From assembly GCA_036924085.1 (NCBI GenBank), contig JAVGWX010000013.1, forward strand, positions 58,992,390-59,056,389: DNA of 64,000 bases, read 5' to 3'. The stretch comes from Ariolimax columbianus (Eukaryota; Mollusca; Gastropoda; Stylommatophora; Arionidae). The notes under the pieces were generated by a model. The model had not been told where the DNA came from. It was given only the letters and a program-made list of their open reading frames with translations, and ran no database searches. This document shows positions 10,141-23,700 of the stretch, in pieces. The translations under genes were made by a program, and so were the position numbers. How positions within the stretch are numbered: the first letter of the stretch is position 1; every line of letters starts with the position of its first letter.

Positions 10141-11421
10141 TAATTTGAGACATGACGTAATATGTGTCATGTCCCACCTAGGTCAGGTATTGGGCGGGAA
10201 AGCGTGTCTGACATACAGGATGCAGGCGAGCACGTAACACAGCTCACACAGCCAGGATTATTTGTTTACGTGCCGTCTGGGTGCGTGTCAGCCATGTTCC
10301 AAATGTGCTCAATTCTTGCGCAAGTCGAGGCTCAAACGATATGTGTTGAATAGCCAAGGTACGGCCATGCTATGGCACGGCAGAGGCAAAACAAAACACA
10401 GCCGTGGTTATTTATAGACACACATAAACGGAATTTCTGTGATTAGCATATTCTGCTGGGACGTTTACTGCGGAATTAACTTTTCAAGCTTAGCTATGAT
10501 TTGATATGTACCTAGATTTTCACTCAATGAATTGTTCTTTCAAATAACGGATGATTGAGTACGTGTTGCGTGGCATTCACAGATCGTAAACTCTATTATC
10601 GTGTTGCAGAACATGTTTACAGTGTTCTGATATTGACAAAGTCTTTTCAAGCGTTGTAATTTACCGACTCGTTAAATGAAGAGTTTTCGATTTGTGGCGA
10701 CTCATTCACACATTGTGAAGCTTAGATATTGTGCTTAACTGTTTAAGATTAATGTTTTCAATATTATATTTTATAACTGATTCACTCCAGAAAACTGTGT
10801 CTCTCCAGACACATTTTATTATGCGATGTAAAACTACCCGTAGGAAGGAAGCATCGACACATTTATACATTCAGCAAAACTTGATATGAGGAAACTTGTA
10901 TCTTAATATGTATGATAATTGTTCAAGCTAATTTATCAGCATTGTAAGAAATGTTTTAAGCCGTTACATCAACTCTACGGAGTTAGTCAGTGGGGGCATG
11001 GTCAGTAACTGCATTCAAGACTATTGTTTGTGCATATATTTATTTTTATATCAAGGGAGTAGAAGAAACTGGTTGTATTCAGACTCTGCAAATTCTTCTA
11101 AACCATCATAAAGAAAAGAAGTTAAACTCGTTCAAAGGACAAACTATTGAGAACTGATTATGTGTAGTCGCAACATTCTTGTGACGACATTGCCAGAGTG
11201 GCTACTGATAGCGATTTAATCTATAATAGCTTTGAGGAAGTTTGCTATATCTATCTTTAAATCAGCCAGTTCGTTTTTTCAAATAACAGGGGAGCCAGAC
11301 TTTAATAGTTTTTTTTGTGTGTAAATCTTGGAACAGTATTTTTATTATAAAATAATCTATGATAAATGTATATGTGACATTATCTACAGAAAATAAACAT
11401 GCATGAATGACATCGGTGCTG
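10141..11421. other. Repeat-poor AT-rich stretch upstream of the giant exon
   Basis: I recognise no coding exon here. It is the longest stretch in the window almost free of tandem repeats, apart from a possible CR1 3' remnant near 11070-11120 (GGTTGTATTCAGACTCTGCA). Its position suits the promoter region of the 11702 transcript, but no specific factor site can be claimed. Confidence 0.4.
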
Positions 11422-11429
11422 TATAAATA
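11422..11429 (+). promoter_or_regulatory. Candidate TATA box for the giant exon
   Basis: TATAAATA lies 273 bp upstream of the ATG at 11702. A start about 30 bp downstream would give a 5' UTR of about 250 nt. That leader would contain an upstream ATG at 11488 opening a frame to 11670. The assignment rests on motif and position only. Confidence 0.35.
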
Positions 11430-11701
11430 AGCTATCTATTCCGCATAGAACATTGGAAATGTATAGGGGAATCAACAACAGTTGTTTATGATAAACGTGT
11501 CGACTACGATTACGAACGCACTAGATCATGAACATCGATACTCAAGGAAACTGTGCTCAAGTGTACTCTGGTTATCAGATATTGTGTTTTGGAATAGACG
11601 TGTGTGCAACAGAAGGTTACAGGGTGGAATGCGATCTTACAACACAATTAGAAGCTCGAAAGCAGGATAGTGTTCTGTGATAGTGTAGGGTTGATGGGAA
11701 A

Positions 11702-14700
11702 ATGGCCAGAAACGGTATGGATGATTCTGTTAAGTTTAATGTAGATAAATACGTCGACAGACGAGAACAGACGGTAATCCTGGACAGAGATAATATCGAT
11801 AGCCGTGGAACTCGATTAAGGCGACTCGAGTATCCCATATCTCACGACTTACACAGAGTGTGGCCTGGTCAGAATATTGACAATCAAGATAACGAACCTG
11901 TTGCTCAGACGCAAACTGAAGATTTTCATAAAGATCACAAGGAAGACTATAAGCAGGTTTTGGCTAACAGTCCTGACAATGCTGAGGAAAGGATGGCAGA
12001 CATACATGAGGTGAGGAGAGATGAAGGTAGAGAGTTTGAAGAAGGGCAGCAGACACTTGAGCCAGATACGTTTGGTATGGATTTTAGTTTGACCAGCACT
12101 GGGCACAGCAAAGATCATGTCCACGATCCAGAAGGTAATAAAAAACATTATGTTTCTAGCATATTCTATTCCTTTAACGCTCCAGCTGTTTCTGATGGAG
12201 CAAATTCTCCCATCTGCGAAGACAGAAGTCATGTTCCTAATTTGGAAGGCAATGACAAAGAGAAAGATAGTTGTAGAAGTCAAATCTTACACACGTTTGA
12301 AAGATCTTTTTCAATCGATCAAGATGGGAGGAAAAGTCATGTATCCAACAGACTTCTTGAGAGACGGAAGACAGTGGAGTTGGGGAAGGGCGACCTTCCA
12401 GAGATCGGAGTACGGCAGACGTCTGTCTTGAACGTTACTGTTGGCTCCCAGCCCAGGTTCAGCGAGCCGTCGGTGATGTCTGAGATGAACGTTATCTGGG
12501 GTAAAATAGTCGACACAAGCGATGTCAGCTGCTGGGCTCACAATAACTCATCCTTCAGATCAGAGCTTCAGCTTAGCCCCTTGCTAAATAGGTCACTGGA
12601 CGAGTCCACTGACTACTGGAGTGCTGACGTGTCCACTGATACTATCCTAACTAGTGACGCTTATGATACATTTGTGGAGACGTGTGACTCTTTGTACGCT
12701 AGTGACTTCAATGACTCTTTGGTAGAGCAGCTAGAGGTGCAGTCTGGTGGTTCAGACGCTGATTCAGTCACGCGGGGGACAACCACCAGCCCGAACCGAT
12801 TCTCAGAAGTCGGTGATGTTGCCGTACAACCATGGACACCAGGCAGTGACCTAGATGCGAAGCGTCCTGGCATGTTGTTCACAAATATTGTAGAATTGAG
12901 AAACTTGCATGATCTTGAACCAGCTGAAAACTTCAGTCACGGGTTCGCTAAAGTTGAAGAAGCCAAGTCACACGAAGCCGTGCTTCAGCTTGACAAAAAG
13001 GTTTTGTATAAAGTATCTGATAATATTGCAAATTTGAGTTTTAGAATCGGGGAACAATGTAGGCAAAGCCACCCACTGATATTACCGACAGATTCACAGT
13101 CAGCAGCGTTTCCCAAAGATAGTGTCTGCATTCGCGATCCCGATAGCAGTCTATCCGGTGATCTTAATGAAAATATTGGGTCTCGTTTCCAAAATAATGA
13201 AGATTCAATCAAAACAAGATGTGGATGTGGAGTTGACGGTAGTCCAGCGCACAGCAGTCAGAAAACAAAACTGAGGGATTCTGGTTATATTGGTCGTCTA
13301 TCACAAGAAGACATTCTAGATTTAAAGTATGGTCCAAATACTGATTTCAGAATGGATGATATGATCAGCGTGTTTCCATGGGAAATACGTCAAGGACACG
13401 GCATGTCTTTAAATATTGCATCTGACTATGAGGCCGATAATGAAAGTAATGATGGGCTAGCTTGCTGCTTAGAAGCGGAAGTAGTTGAAGAAAACGATCT
13501 TAGGAAACCGATACAAGGTGATCTTCGATTGATTTCACTGGAGGACAGAGCCATGTTGGGCATTTCTGGTATGCATGATTTATGTTCTGATCAAATTGAA
13601 GATGCCGCTGACTCTGATTTAATGGGAATTCCCAGTAGCGAATGTATTGACACGGATGTTAACAAAGATGATAGAAAGCCTATGCAAATAGTAGAGTGTG
13701 TGAGTCCAACAGAGTCAGAAAAGGGGAACGGTTTGCAGTATGGTTATAACAGTAGTCATGGTAACAATACAGTCGATCTACCAACTGATGACGCCAAATA
13801 TGTTAATAAAGGTTTCGTAGATACGAATGAAGAAATTGGAGCGACAGATAACACAATAGAGCAACCATTAATGTTAGTCTATCCAGAATTTGATACTGCA
13901 CGTGCTAGCAGAAACGAAGGTGACACAGATCTACAGAGCAGTCAAAATGCCGGGGCTGATAATAGAGGTCAACTTAACATGTCTCACGCGACGGGGAGGA
14001 GCATAAGAACGGAATCAAATAGTTCCATTGATGAGGAAAAGGTTAAGTTGCAAGCAGCAGGCGACGTAGAGCCAACAATGTTTATTGAATGCTCCCCACA
14101 GTCATTGCCGCAGATCTCCCAGCATTCACCAGCCCAACATATTGCCGGCTATCCGCTGCCAGTTTCTGTATCTACATCTAACATTTGCTCAGCGGACAAT
14201 CATATGTCTTCTAAGCCAAGCTCAGAAATATCACCACCAGCGGTTGTAGATCCTCCAAGGGCAGCATTTGAGGAGGTAGGATCTGGCACTGAAGACAATG
14301 ACGGTTTTATTCTAGTCACATCCAGAAGGAAGAAGAAAGACAGAAAGAAAAAGAACCACAAATTGGTTGATGACATCGATGAAGTTATAAATAGTGACTG
14401 TGATGGTTCAAGAGGTCAAGACCCGCAGAACATCGACTTGAGAAAGCCTGACACTTCACACTGTAAACTCTATCAGATATCGTCATCAGATTCTGTGTTG
14501 ATTCATTCTGATGCTGTAAACGATGAACATATTATACCATCAGGCCCTGTGCACGTTTTAGAAAGCAAGAAAGGGAATGCAGATTTATCTCTTGTTAACG
14601 TGTGCAGGTTTACGGACTTGGTTGAAAATGGTGAAGACGAAACGCGCATTGCGGCATCAAAAACCACCAGTGGAAAGGAAGAATGTCCGACAGATATGCA

Positions 14701-17700
14701 GTTAGTGTCTGGAGAGCGTCCAGATCTGGGTGTTCAACACGTAACTGGACACAGTGTCGCTGGACGTCTAGAAGACCTACAAGGCTTTACTGGGGTACCT
14801 GTTCGCGGTTCTGAATTAAGAGAACTGTTGCTGGCTGGTCAAAGAGACTGCGCCAACGACAACGTTCTTGAGCGACAGCTGTCAAACCCAACAGAGAAAG
14901 GCGACAGTGCTGAGGAGTTCTTGTCTCGGATACTGGAAGGAACTAATTCTCATTCTGCTGAACATACGAAGCAATTTTTGCATTCAGATGAATCTGGCGG
15001 CGTCTTGCTGAATTTGTACACAGGCGGACACAGACGGATCCTAAAACCGCACAGAAGGTTCAGTAAGCCACAAAGAGAAATAAACTCGAAGTCTGTTGAA
15101 TGCGAAATGAAGTCCTGTTTAAAGCAAAGACCGGTTGTTAGTGTCGAAGGTGCATCCCGTAAAAGTATGAACGTAGAGCGACCAGTCGACAATGATGTGG
15201 CCACTGGTTTAGATGGTGGGACAGGCGTGTTTGATAATGATAAGGATAACGGCAAGATAAACGGGAACGTACACAAGCGAAAGCGTGAACTAGCGAGTAA
15301 ACATGTAACCACAACACCAGATGGTGGCGTCGGCGCCGACGCCGACGGCTCAGAGTTGGATCTGTCGGGTGAATTCGGCATCGCTGATGTTACTTTTGAA
15401 GATCTAGAAGATGTTGGTAAGGTGTTCGATATGTTTTTGATCTCAGCCGCTGACAAGACGAATAGTGATAAAAGTGATGATACTTCAGATGAGAAAGACA
15501 CAAATTTAGCTGATGAGCAGAACAATTTTCATTTTGAAGACCAATCGCAAGATGGTGAAACAGAAAATGGTAGCACAGAAGCGCTTCATCCTGTGAATAA
15601 TAGGAAAATGTCCTATGTGGGTACTAACTTTGACATACCATCAGGTATTCCAACCTACATAGAGAGCTCTAGGGATGTTCAATTAGATATTGTTTGGGGA
15701 TCAGATTACATTCAATACAATACAGTAACTGGTAACATGACAGAAGGTGAGAGAGACGGGGAATCATCGGAAACAGTCCAGTGTAAGAGCGGTCAAGAGA
15801 CGGACATTCCACATATAGATCTCGGCACGAGCAGTGTTGATAATAATGTAGTGACAGTTAAGGTGCCTGAGTCACGTGATCAGACAGGAGCGCTTACGTG
15901 TAACTCAGACTTTAGCTTCACGAACATTCTCGATGTTGCAGGACAGGTTTCAGAGTTTGGCAATGTTAGTGTTGGTAAGAGAGGGATACGGTCAGAGATT
16001 AGCGACATTGATGGAGGTAAGGGAGAGATGCAGTCCGAGGTTAGCGACGTTGATGGGGGTAAGAGAGAGACACAGTCCAAAATTAGCGACATCAATGTTG
16101 ATCAGTTAAAACCAGAGATTAGCGACATTACCGACGTCAATGTTGATCAGTTAAAACCAGAGATTAGCGACATTAGCGACATCAATGTTGATAAGTTAAA
16201 ACCAGAGATTAGCGTCATTAGCGACATCAATGTTGATAAGTTAAAACCAGAGATTAGCGACATCAATGTTAATCGGGTACAACCAGAGATTAGCGGCATA
16301 AATGCTGATCAGGTACAGACAGAGATTAGCGGCATAAATGCTGATCAGGTACAGACAGAGATTAGCGACATTAATGTTAATCAGGTACAACCAGAGATTA
16401 GCGACATGAATGTTAATCAGGTACAACCAGAGATTAGCGACATTAATGGTGATCAGGTACAGACAGAGATTAGCGACATTAATGTTAATCAGGTACAGAC
16501 AGAGATTAGCGACATTAATGTTAATCAGGTACAGACAGAGATTAGCGACATTAATGTTAATCAGGTACAGACAGAGATTAGCGACGTTGATTCGCAAAAG
16601 AAAGTGTTGCAATACAGGTTTCCAGTTCACGACATGGTAAACGATGATGATTCGTGTAACGCATTATGTAATGATCACGTTGGAGATCGTACAGATGCCA
16701 CTGCAGACTTTGATGACCAATCGATCAAAGATTTCATCAGAGAACAGGTAATCTGTCTGGACAGGTGTGAGTCGTTCCTCAATGCAGGTACTTCTGATAA
16801 ACTCGTTTTCGGCAAGACGGCTGTTAAAACAAGAGGAAAACTGCCTGGTCGTGTTGCTTGGAGCTCGTTCAAATGCGACGAATTTTTGTTGGAGAAATGT
16901 AGCGATCTTGAAGAAAAGCTCTCCGTAGACCGAGTAGATAAGGAAGAGGATACAAATTTAAATGATAAGGTGGACACATTTAGTAAAATGGCAGACCTGG
17001 ACGAATCTGGCAAGATTTATGAAAAGAAAACGCCAGAGGCTATGAAAGAAGGCGAGAGTGTATATAAAATAGTTGATAAAAGTATTCAAGGTAAAGATGC
17101 AAATAAGGATGTCATTAACGATAATGATGGGCAATGTGCCAGTATCAACGTCAATGAGCATCTAAATGATCCAGAAGACAAAACAAAAGATGGGTTCAAA
17201 AAAATTAAAAATTCAAGAGAATCAGAAGAAAGATTCATAGATAAACATGTTGTTCAGGCTGACAGTGAAAGTGGGTCAGACGTAGCATCATCTAGTGAAA
17301 ACTGCGCGTCCTTATCACAAGTTAGTTACGTAGATGGTGTGATTCCTGGAAATAAGAAAGAATCCGTTTTCATGGAAAATGATATGGGCTCGGTATATGG
17401 TGGAGATAAAGACCACGAGGCGGTGGGTGGATATGTGGATAAGCGTAATAATTGTAATTCCGTTCAGAGGAATGGTAATAGTGTGTTTAGCTTATATCTT
17501 AAAGATGTCATTCAAAGCGGTGATACAAATAATCTTTGGAAAGTTGAAGACAATGAAAGGAAAGATTTTAAAGTCGAGGAAGAAATGCGTGGCATTGGTG
17601 GTGATGAATTATATAAAATTGCAAATGAAGAAACATGCAAATATGCAGCTGAGAATGATGAAAGTTGGGTGAGGAAATGTAATCATAGTGAAAACAATGA

Positions 17701-20700
17701 AGAATTAAGAGGTTTTGGCAGAGAAGAAACGATGATAGACAACGGAGATTGGAAAGTTGAAGGGATTAATGATGTTGGTTTGAGAAGTGTGGGCGAAAAT
17801 GAAGATAAAAGAGGTTCAGAGAAAGATGAGTGCCGGGAAGAGAGAGGCGATTTCGCAGTTACTAAAACAGATGACTCCAATGCAGAGAATTTTGGATGGA
17901 AATTTGAAGAAATTGACTGTGTTAGAATGGACGATGGCGGTGAAGGAAGAAATATTGACAAGATAGATAAACCAGAAACACATGAAGATGAGAATACGGT
18001 TGGCGATGGAGAATACTTCAGATCAAATGATTTCAAGTGGGGAGTTGAAGATATTGGAGATGTGAGATGGGACAGTGATGACGACAGAGAGGATGGCCAA
18101 AGTGGGGATGAGGATAAATGTCCTGCAACAAAAGATGAGACAGACGCCGCTGACAAAAGAAGTAGCTTCAAAACATCTGACATAATGTGGAAAGTAGATG
18201 AAAGTAGCGATGTGAGATGTGACAATGAGGAGGATAAAAATATAAGTGGTGGTTTGGATGAAGACAAGGAAATAAAAGATGAAAGTGCAGTGGGCGATAG
18301 AAGTAACTTCAAGTCAGAGGATTGTGAGTGGAAACTTGACGATATTGGCGATGTGAGATGGGAAAGCGATGATGAGGATGAAAAAAGAAGTTGCGGCCTA
18401 GATAAAGGTATGGACAAAGAACCCGAAAGTGCAGCTGTTGTAGAGTGGGTAATTGAAGGTAATTGCGATATGAAATGGAAAAGTTATGATGAGGAAGAAA
18501 GAACAAATGACAAAGTCAATAAAAGCATTGAAGTAAAAGACGAGAATGCTGTGGACAGCAGATGTGACTTGAAGTCAGATGACTTTGATTGGAAAGTTGA
18601 AGATATTGGCGATGTGAAATGGGAAAGTGATGATGAAATTAAAGAGACTATCGATGATAAGGAAGACAATAATAACGTTGCAGATGATAATGAAACTGGT
18701 AAAATTGATGGCTCCAAAGTAGAGGAAATAAAATGGAGTGTTGAAGATATTGTCGATGTGAAATGGGAAAGTGATGATGATGAAGGTGGAAATGATGGAG
18801 TAGATAAGCTCATTGAAAAAAAAGTCGAGAGTACAGTGGACAGTAGAGATGTCAAGTCAGAGTATTGTGGTTGGAAAGTTGAAGATATAGGCGATGTGAG
18901 ATGGGAAAGTGATGATGATGGTAAAGAGACTGTTGATGATCAGTCAGACAGCAAAGACGTCGATGATGATAAGGAAGCTGAGCAAATAGATGCATCCAAA
19001 ATAGATGATACAGAGTGGAATATTGAAGTTATCGGTGATGTGAAATGGGAAAGTGATGATGTTGGTAGAGAGACTATCGATGATAACGATAACATTAAAG
19101 TTGCTGAAGATAATAAAGTTGAGAAAAGAGATGGCTCCAAAATAGAGGAAATAAAATGGAATGTTGAAGATATTGGTGGTGTGAAATGGGAAAGTGATAA
19201 TGATGAAGGTGGAGATGATGGAGCAGATATGGACATTGCAATAAAAGTCGAGAGTACAGTGGACAGTAGAGATAATCTCAAGTCAGAGTATTGTGGTTGG
19301 AAAGTTGAAGATATGGGCGAAGTGAGATGGGAAAGTGATGATGATGAAGGTGGAGATGATGGAGCAGATATGGACATTGCAATAAAAGTCGAGAGTACAG
19401 TGGACAGTAGAGATAATCTCAAGTCAGAGTATTGTGGTTGGAAAGTTGAAGATATGGGCGATGTGAGATGGGAAAGTGATGATGAAATTAAAGAGACTAT
19501 CGATGATAAGGAAGACAATAATAACGTTGCAGATGATAATGAAACTGTTAAAATTGATGGCTCCAAAGTAGAGGAAATAAAATGGAGTGTTGAAGATATT
19601 GGCGATGTGAAATGGGAAAGTGATGATGATTGGAAAGAGACTATTGATGATAAGGAAGACAACAAAGATGTTAAACATGATAATGAAACAGAGAAAAGAG
19701 ATGGCTTCAAAATAGATGATCCAAAGTTTAGTGTTGAAGATATTGACGATGTGAATTGGGAAAGTGATGATGAAGGCAAAGAGACAATTGATGATCTGGC
19801 AGACGGCACAGATATCGAAGATGAGAAAATAGATGGATCCAAAATAGAGGATGAAAAATGGAATGTTGAAGATATTGGCGATGTGAAATGGGAAAGTGAT
19901 GATGAAGAAAGAAAACATGACAGCGTAGATAAAGGCAATATAATAAAAGACGATGATGCTGTGGGCAGCAGATGTGACTTCAAGTCAGATGACTTTGATT
20001 GGAAAGTTGAAGATATTGGCGATGTGAAATGGGAAAGTGATGATGAAGGCAAAGAGACAATTGATGATCCGGCAGACGGCACAGATATCGAAGATGATAA
20101 TGAAACTGAGAAAATAGATGGATCCAAAATAGAGGATGAAAAGTTTAGTGTTGAAGATATTGACGATGTGAAGTGGGAAAGTGATGATGAAGGCAAAGTG
20201 ACAATTGATGATCCGGCAGACGCCACAGATATCGAAGATGATAATGAAACTGAGAAAATAGATGGATCCAAAATAGAGGATGAAAAATGGAGTGTTGAAG
20301 ATATTGGCGATGTAAAATGGGAAAGTGATGATGATGAAGAAAGAAAATATGACAGCGTCGATAAAGGCAATAAAATAAAAGAAGACAATGCTGTGGGCAC
20401 CAGATGTGACTTCAAGTCAGATGACTTTGATTGGAAAGTTGAAGATATTGGCGATGTGAAATGGGAAAGTGATAATGATGAAAGTGGAGATGATGGAGTA
20501 GATAAGGACATTGACATAAAAAGCGAGAGTACAGTGAACAGTAGAGGTAATCTCAAGTCAGAGAATTGTTATTGGAAAGTTGAAGATATAGGCGATGTGA
20601 GATGGGAAAGTGATGATGATGGTAAAGAGACTATCGATGATGAGGAAGACAATAATGACGTTGCCGATGATAATGAAACTGGTAAAAGAATTGTCTCTAA

Positions 20701-23700
20701 AATAGAGGAAATAAAATGGAGTGTTGAAGATATTGGCGATGCGAAGTGGGAAAGTGATGATCCGGAAAAAGTAACTACAGGTGCTGGGGTAGATGAATGT
20801 CTGGACTGTCAAGACGAGAGTGTAGATAAAAAGACAGATGAGGCTAAAGCAGATAACTGTAAGTGGAAAGTTGAAAATATCGGCGATGTCAAGTGGGAAA
20901 GTGATGATGAAGATAGAGAAACTATTGATGATCCGGCAGACGTCGAAGATGATAAGGTTGCTGAGAAAAGGGATGGCTCCGAAACAGATGAAATAAAATG
21001 GAGTGTTGAAGATATTGGCGATGTGAAATGGGAAAGTGATAATGAGGAAGAAAGGAAAAATTACAGCGTTGATAAAGGCAATGAAATTAAAGACGAGAAT
21101 GCTGTGGACAGCAGAGGTGACTTCAATTCAGATGACTTTGATTGGAAAGTTGAAGATATTGACGATGTGAAGTGGGAAAGTGATGATGAAAGTAAAGAGA
21201 CTATCGATGATAAGAAAGACAACAAAAAAGTTGCAGATGATAATGAAACTGACAAAAGTGACGGCTCCAAAGTAGAGGAAATAAAATGGAGTGTTGAAGA
21301 TATTGGCGATGTGAAATGGGAAAGTGATGATGAAGGTAAAGAGACAATTGATGATCCGGCAGAAGGCAAAGATGTTAAACATGATAATGAAACAGAGAAA
21401 CGAGATGACTTCAAAATAGATGATCCAAAGTTTAGTGTTGAAAGGTTTGACGATGTGAAGTGGGTAAGTGATGATGAAGGCAAAGAGACAATTGATGATC
21501 TGGCAGACGGCACAGACATCGAAGATGATAATGAAACTGAGAAAATAGATGGATCCAAAATAGAGGATGAAAAATGGAGTGTTGAAGATATTGACGATGT
21601 GAAATGGGAAAGTGATAATGATGAAAGTGGAGATGATGAAGTAGATAAGGACATTGACATAAAAAGCGAGAGTACAGTGAACAGTAGAGGTAATCTCAAG
21701 TCAGAGAATTGTTATTGGAAAGTTGAAGATATAGGCGATGTGAGATGGGAAAGTGATGATGATGGTAAAGAGACTATCGATGATAAGGAAGACAATAATG
21801 ACGTTGCCGATGATAATGAAACTGGTAAAAGAATTGGCTCTAAAATAGAGGAAATAAAATGGAGTGTTGAAGATATTGGCGATGTGAAGTGGGAAAGTGA
21901 TGATCCGGAAAAAGTTACTACAGGTGCTGGGGTAGATGAATGTCTGGACTGTCAAGACGAGAGTGTAGATAAGAAGACAGATGAGGCTAAAGCAGATAAC
22001 TTGAAGTGGAAAGTTGAAAATATCGGCGATGTCAAGTGGGAAAGTGATGATGAAGATAGAGAAACTATTGATGATCCGGCAGACGTCGAAGATGATAAGG
22101 TTGCTGAGAAAAGGGATGGCTCCGAAACAGATGAAATAAAATGGAGTGTTGAAGATATTGGCGATGTGAAATGGGAAAGTGATAATGAGGAAGAAAGGAA
22201 AAATTACAGCGTCGATAAAGGCAATGAAATTAAAGACGAGAATGCTGTGGACAGCAGAGGTGACTTCAATTCAGATGACTTTGATTGGAAAGTTGAAGAT
22301 ATTGACGATGTGAAGTGGGAAAGTGATGATGAAAGTAAAGAGACTATCGATGATAAGAAAGACAACAAAAAAGTTGCAGATGATAATGAAACTGACAAAA
22401 GTGACGGCTCCAAAGTAGAGGAAATAAAATGGAGTGTTGAAGATATTGACGATGTGAAGTGGGAAAGTGATGATGAAGGTAAAGTGACAATTGATGATCT
22501 GGCAGACGCCACAGACATCGAAGATGATAATGAAACTGAGAAAATAGATGGATCCAAAATAAAGGATGAAAAATGGAGTGTTGAAGATATTGACGATGTG
22601 AAGTGGGTAAGTGATGATGAAGGTAAAGTGACAATTGATGATCTGGCAGACGGCACAGACATCGAAGATGATAATGAAACTGAGAAAATAGATGTATGCA
22701 AAATAGAGGATGAAAAATGGAGTGTTGAAGATATTGACGATGTGAAGTGGGTAAGTGATGAAAATGAAGAAAGAAAAAGTGACAGCGTCGATGAAGGCAA
22801 TGAAATAAAAGACGAGAATGATGTGGGTAACAGAGTTGACTTCAAGTCCGTGGATGTGGAAATCGAAAGTGATGATGGCAGAGATGAAAAAAAAGATAGA
22901 ATATATAGTAGGGACGATGAAAGCGCAGAGGTAATAGACGAGAACATAGTAGACAAAATAGATGATATCAAAGCAGATGATGTGAAGTTGAAAGTTGAAG
23001 ATATTAGCGATGTGAAGTGGGAAAGTGATTTTGAAGATGAAGAAAGAATTGGTCATGTGGTAGATAATAAAGTAGATATAGACGAAAGGGCAGTAGAGGA
23101 TATTGATAATGTGAGATGGGAGGAAAGGGACGATGGCGATGAAGAGGGAAGAGACAACTTCGAGAATAATTGTATGCAGGGGAGAGACGAGAGTGCAGAT
23201 ACAAATAAAGATAATTTTAAAACAGATAATGCAAATGTGAAAGTTGAAGATATTGGCGATGTGAAATGGGAAAATGCCGATCGTAATGAAGAAAAACACA
23301 GCTTCCAAAATCAGTGTGTGGTGGGGAGAGACGAGAGGACAGATATAAATGAAGACTTTAAAACAGATGTTATCTGGAAAGTAGAAGATATCGGCGATGT
23401 GAAATGGGAGAGTGACTATGAACACATGAAAAGTGTTAACAAAGAGATGAAAGACGAAGGGACAGTAGGCAATCATGATTGTTTTAAAACCGATAATATG
23501 AAGCCGAATATGAACGGTTGTGGTAATGTGAAGTGGCTAAGTAACTCTGAAGGTGAAGAGGCAACGAATAACGAAGAAAATGTTAATACTATAACAGAAG
23601 AGTTCCAAACACATTTTGGTTGCGACGTTAAAGATAATAGCGATGTGAAATTGAAAAGTAGAAATCAAGATGAAGAAAGAAAGGATATTCAGGGGATGAA

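Noticed and set aside
18940..23476. Long minus-strand open frames opposite the giant exon (up to 538 codons, Ser/Phe/Ile-rich)
   Set aside because: They are reverse reading of the acidic GAA/GAT-rich repeats, which rarely create stops in antisense. No start context, splice sites or domains support them.
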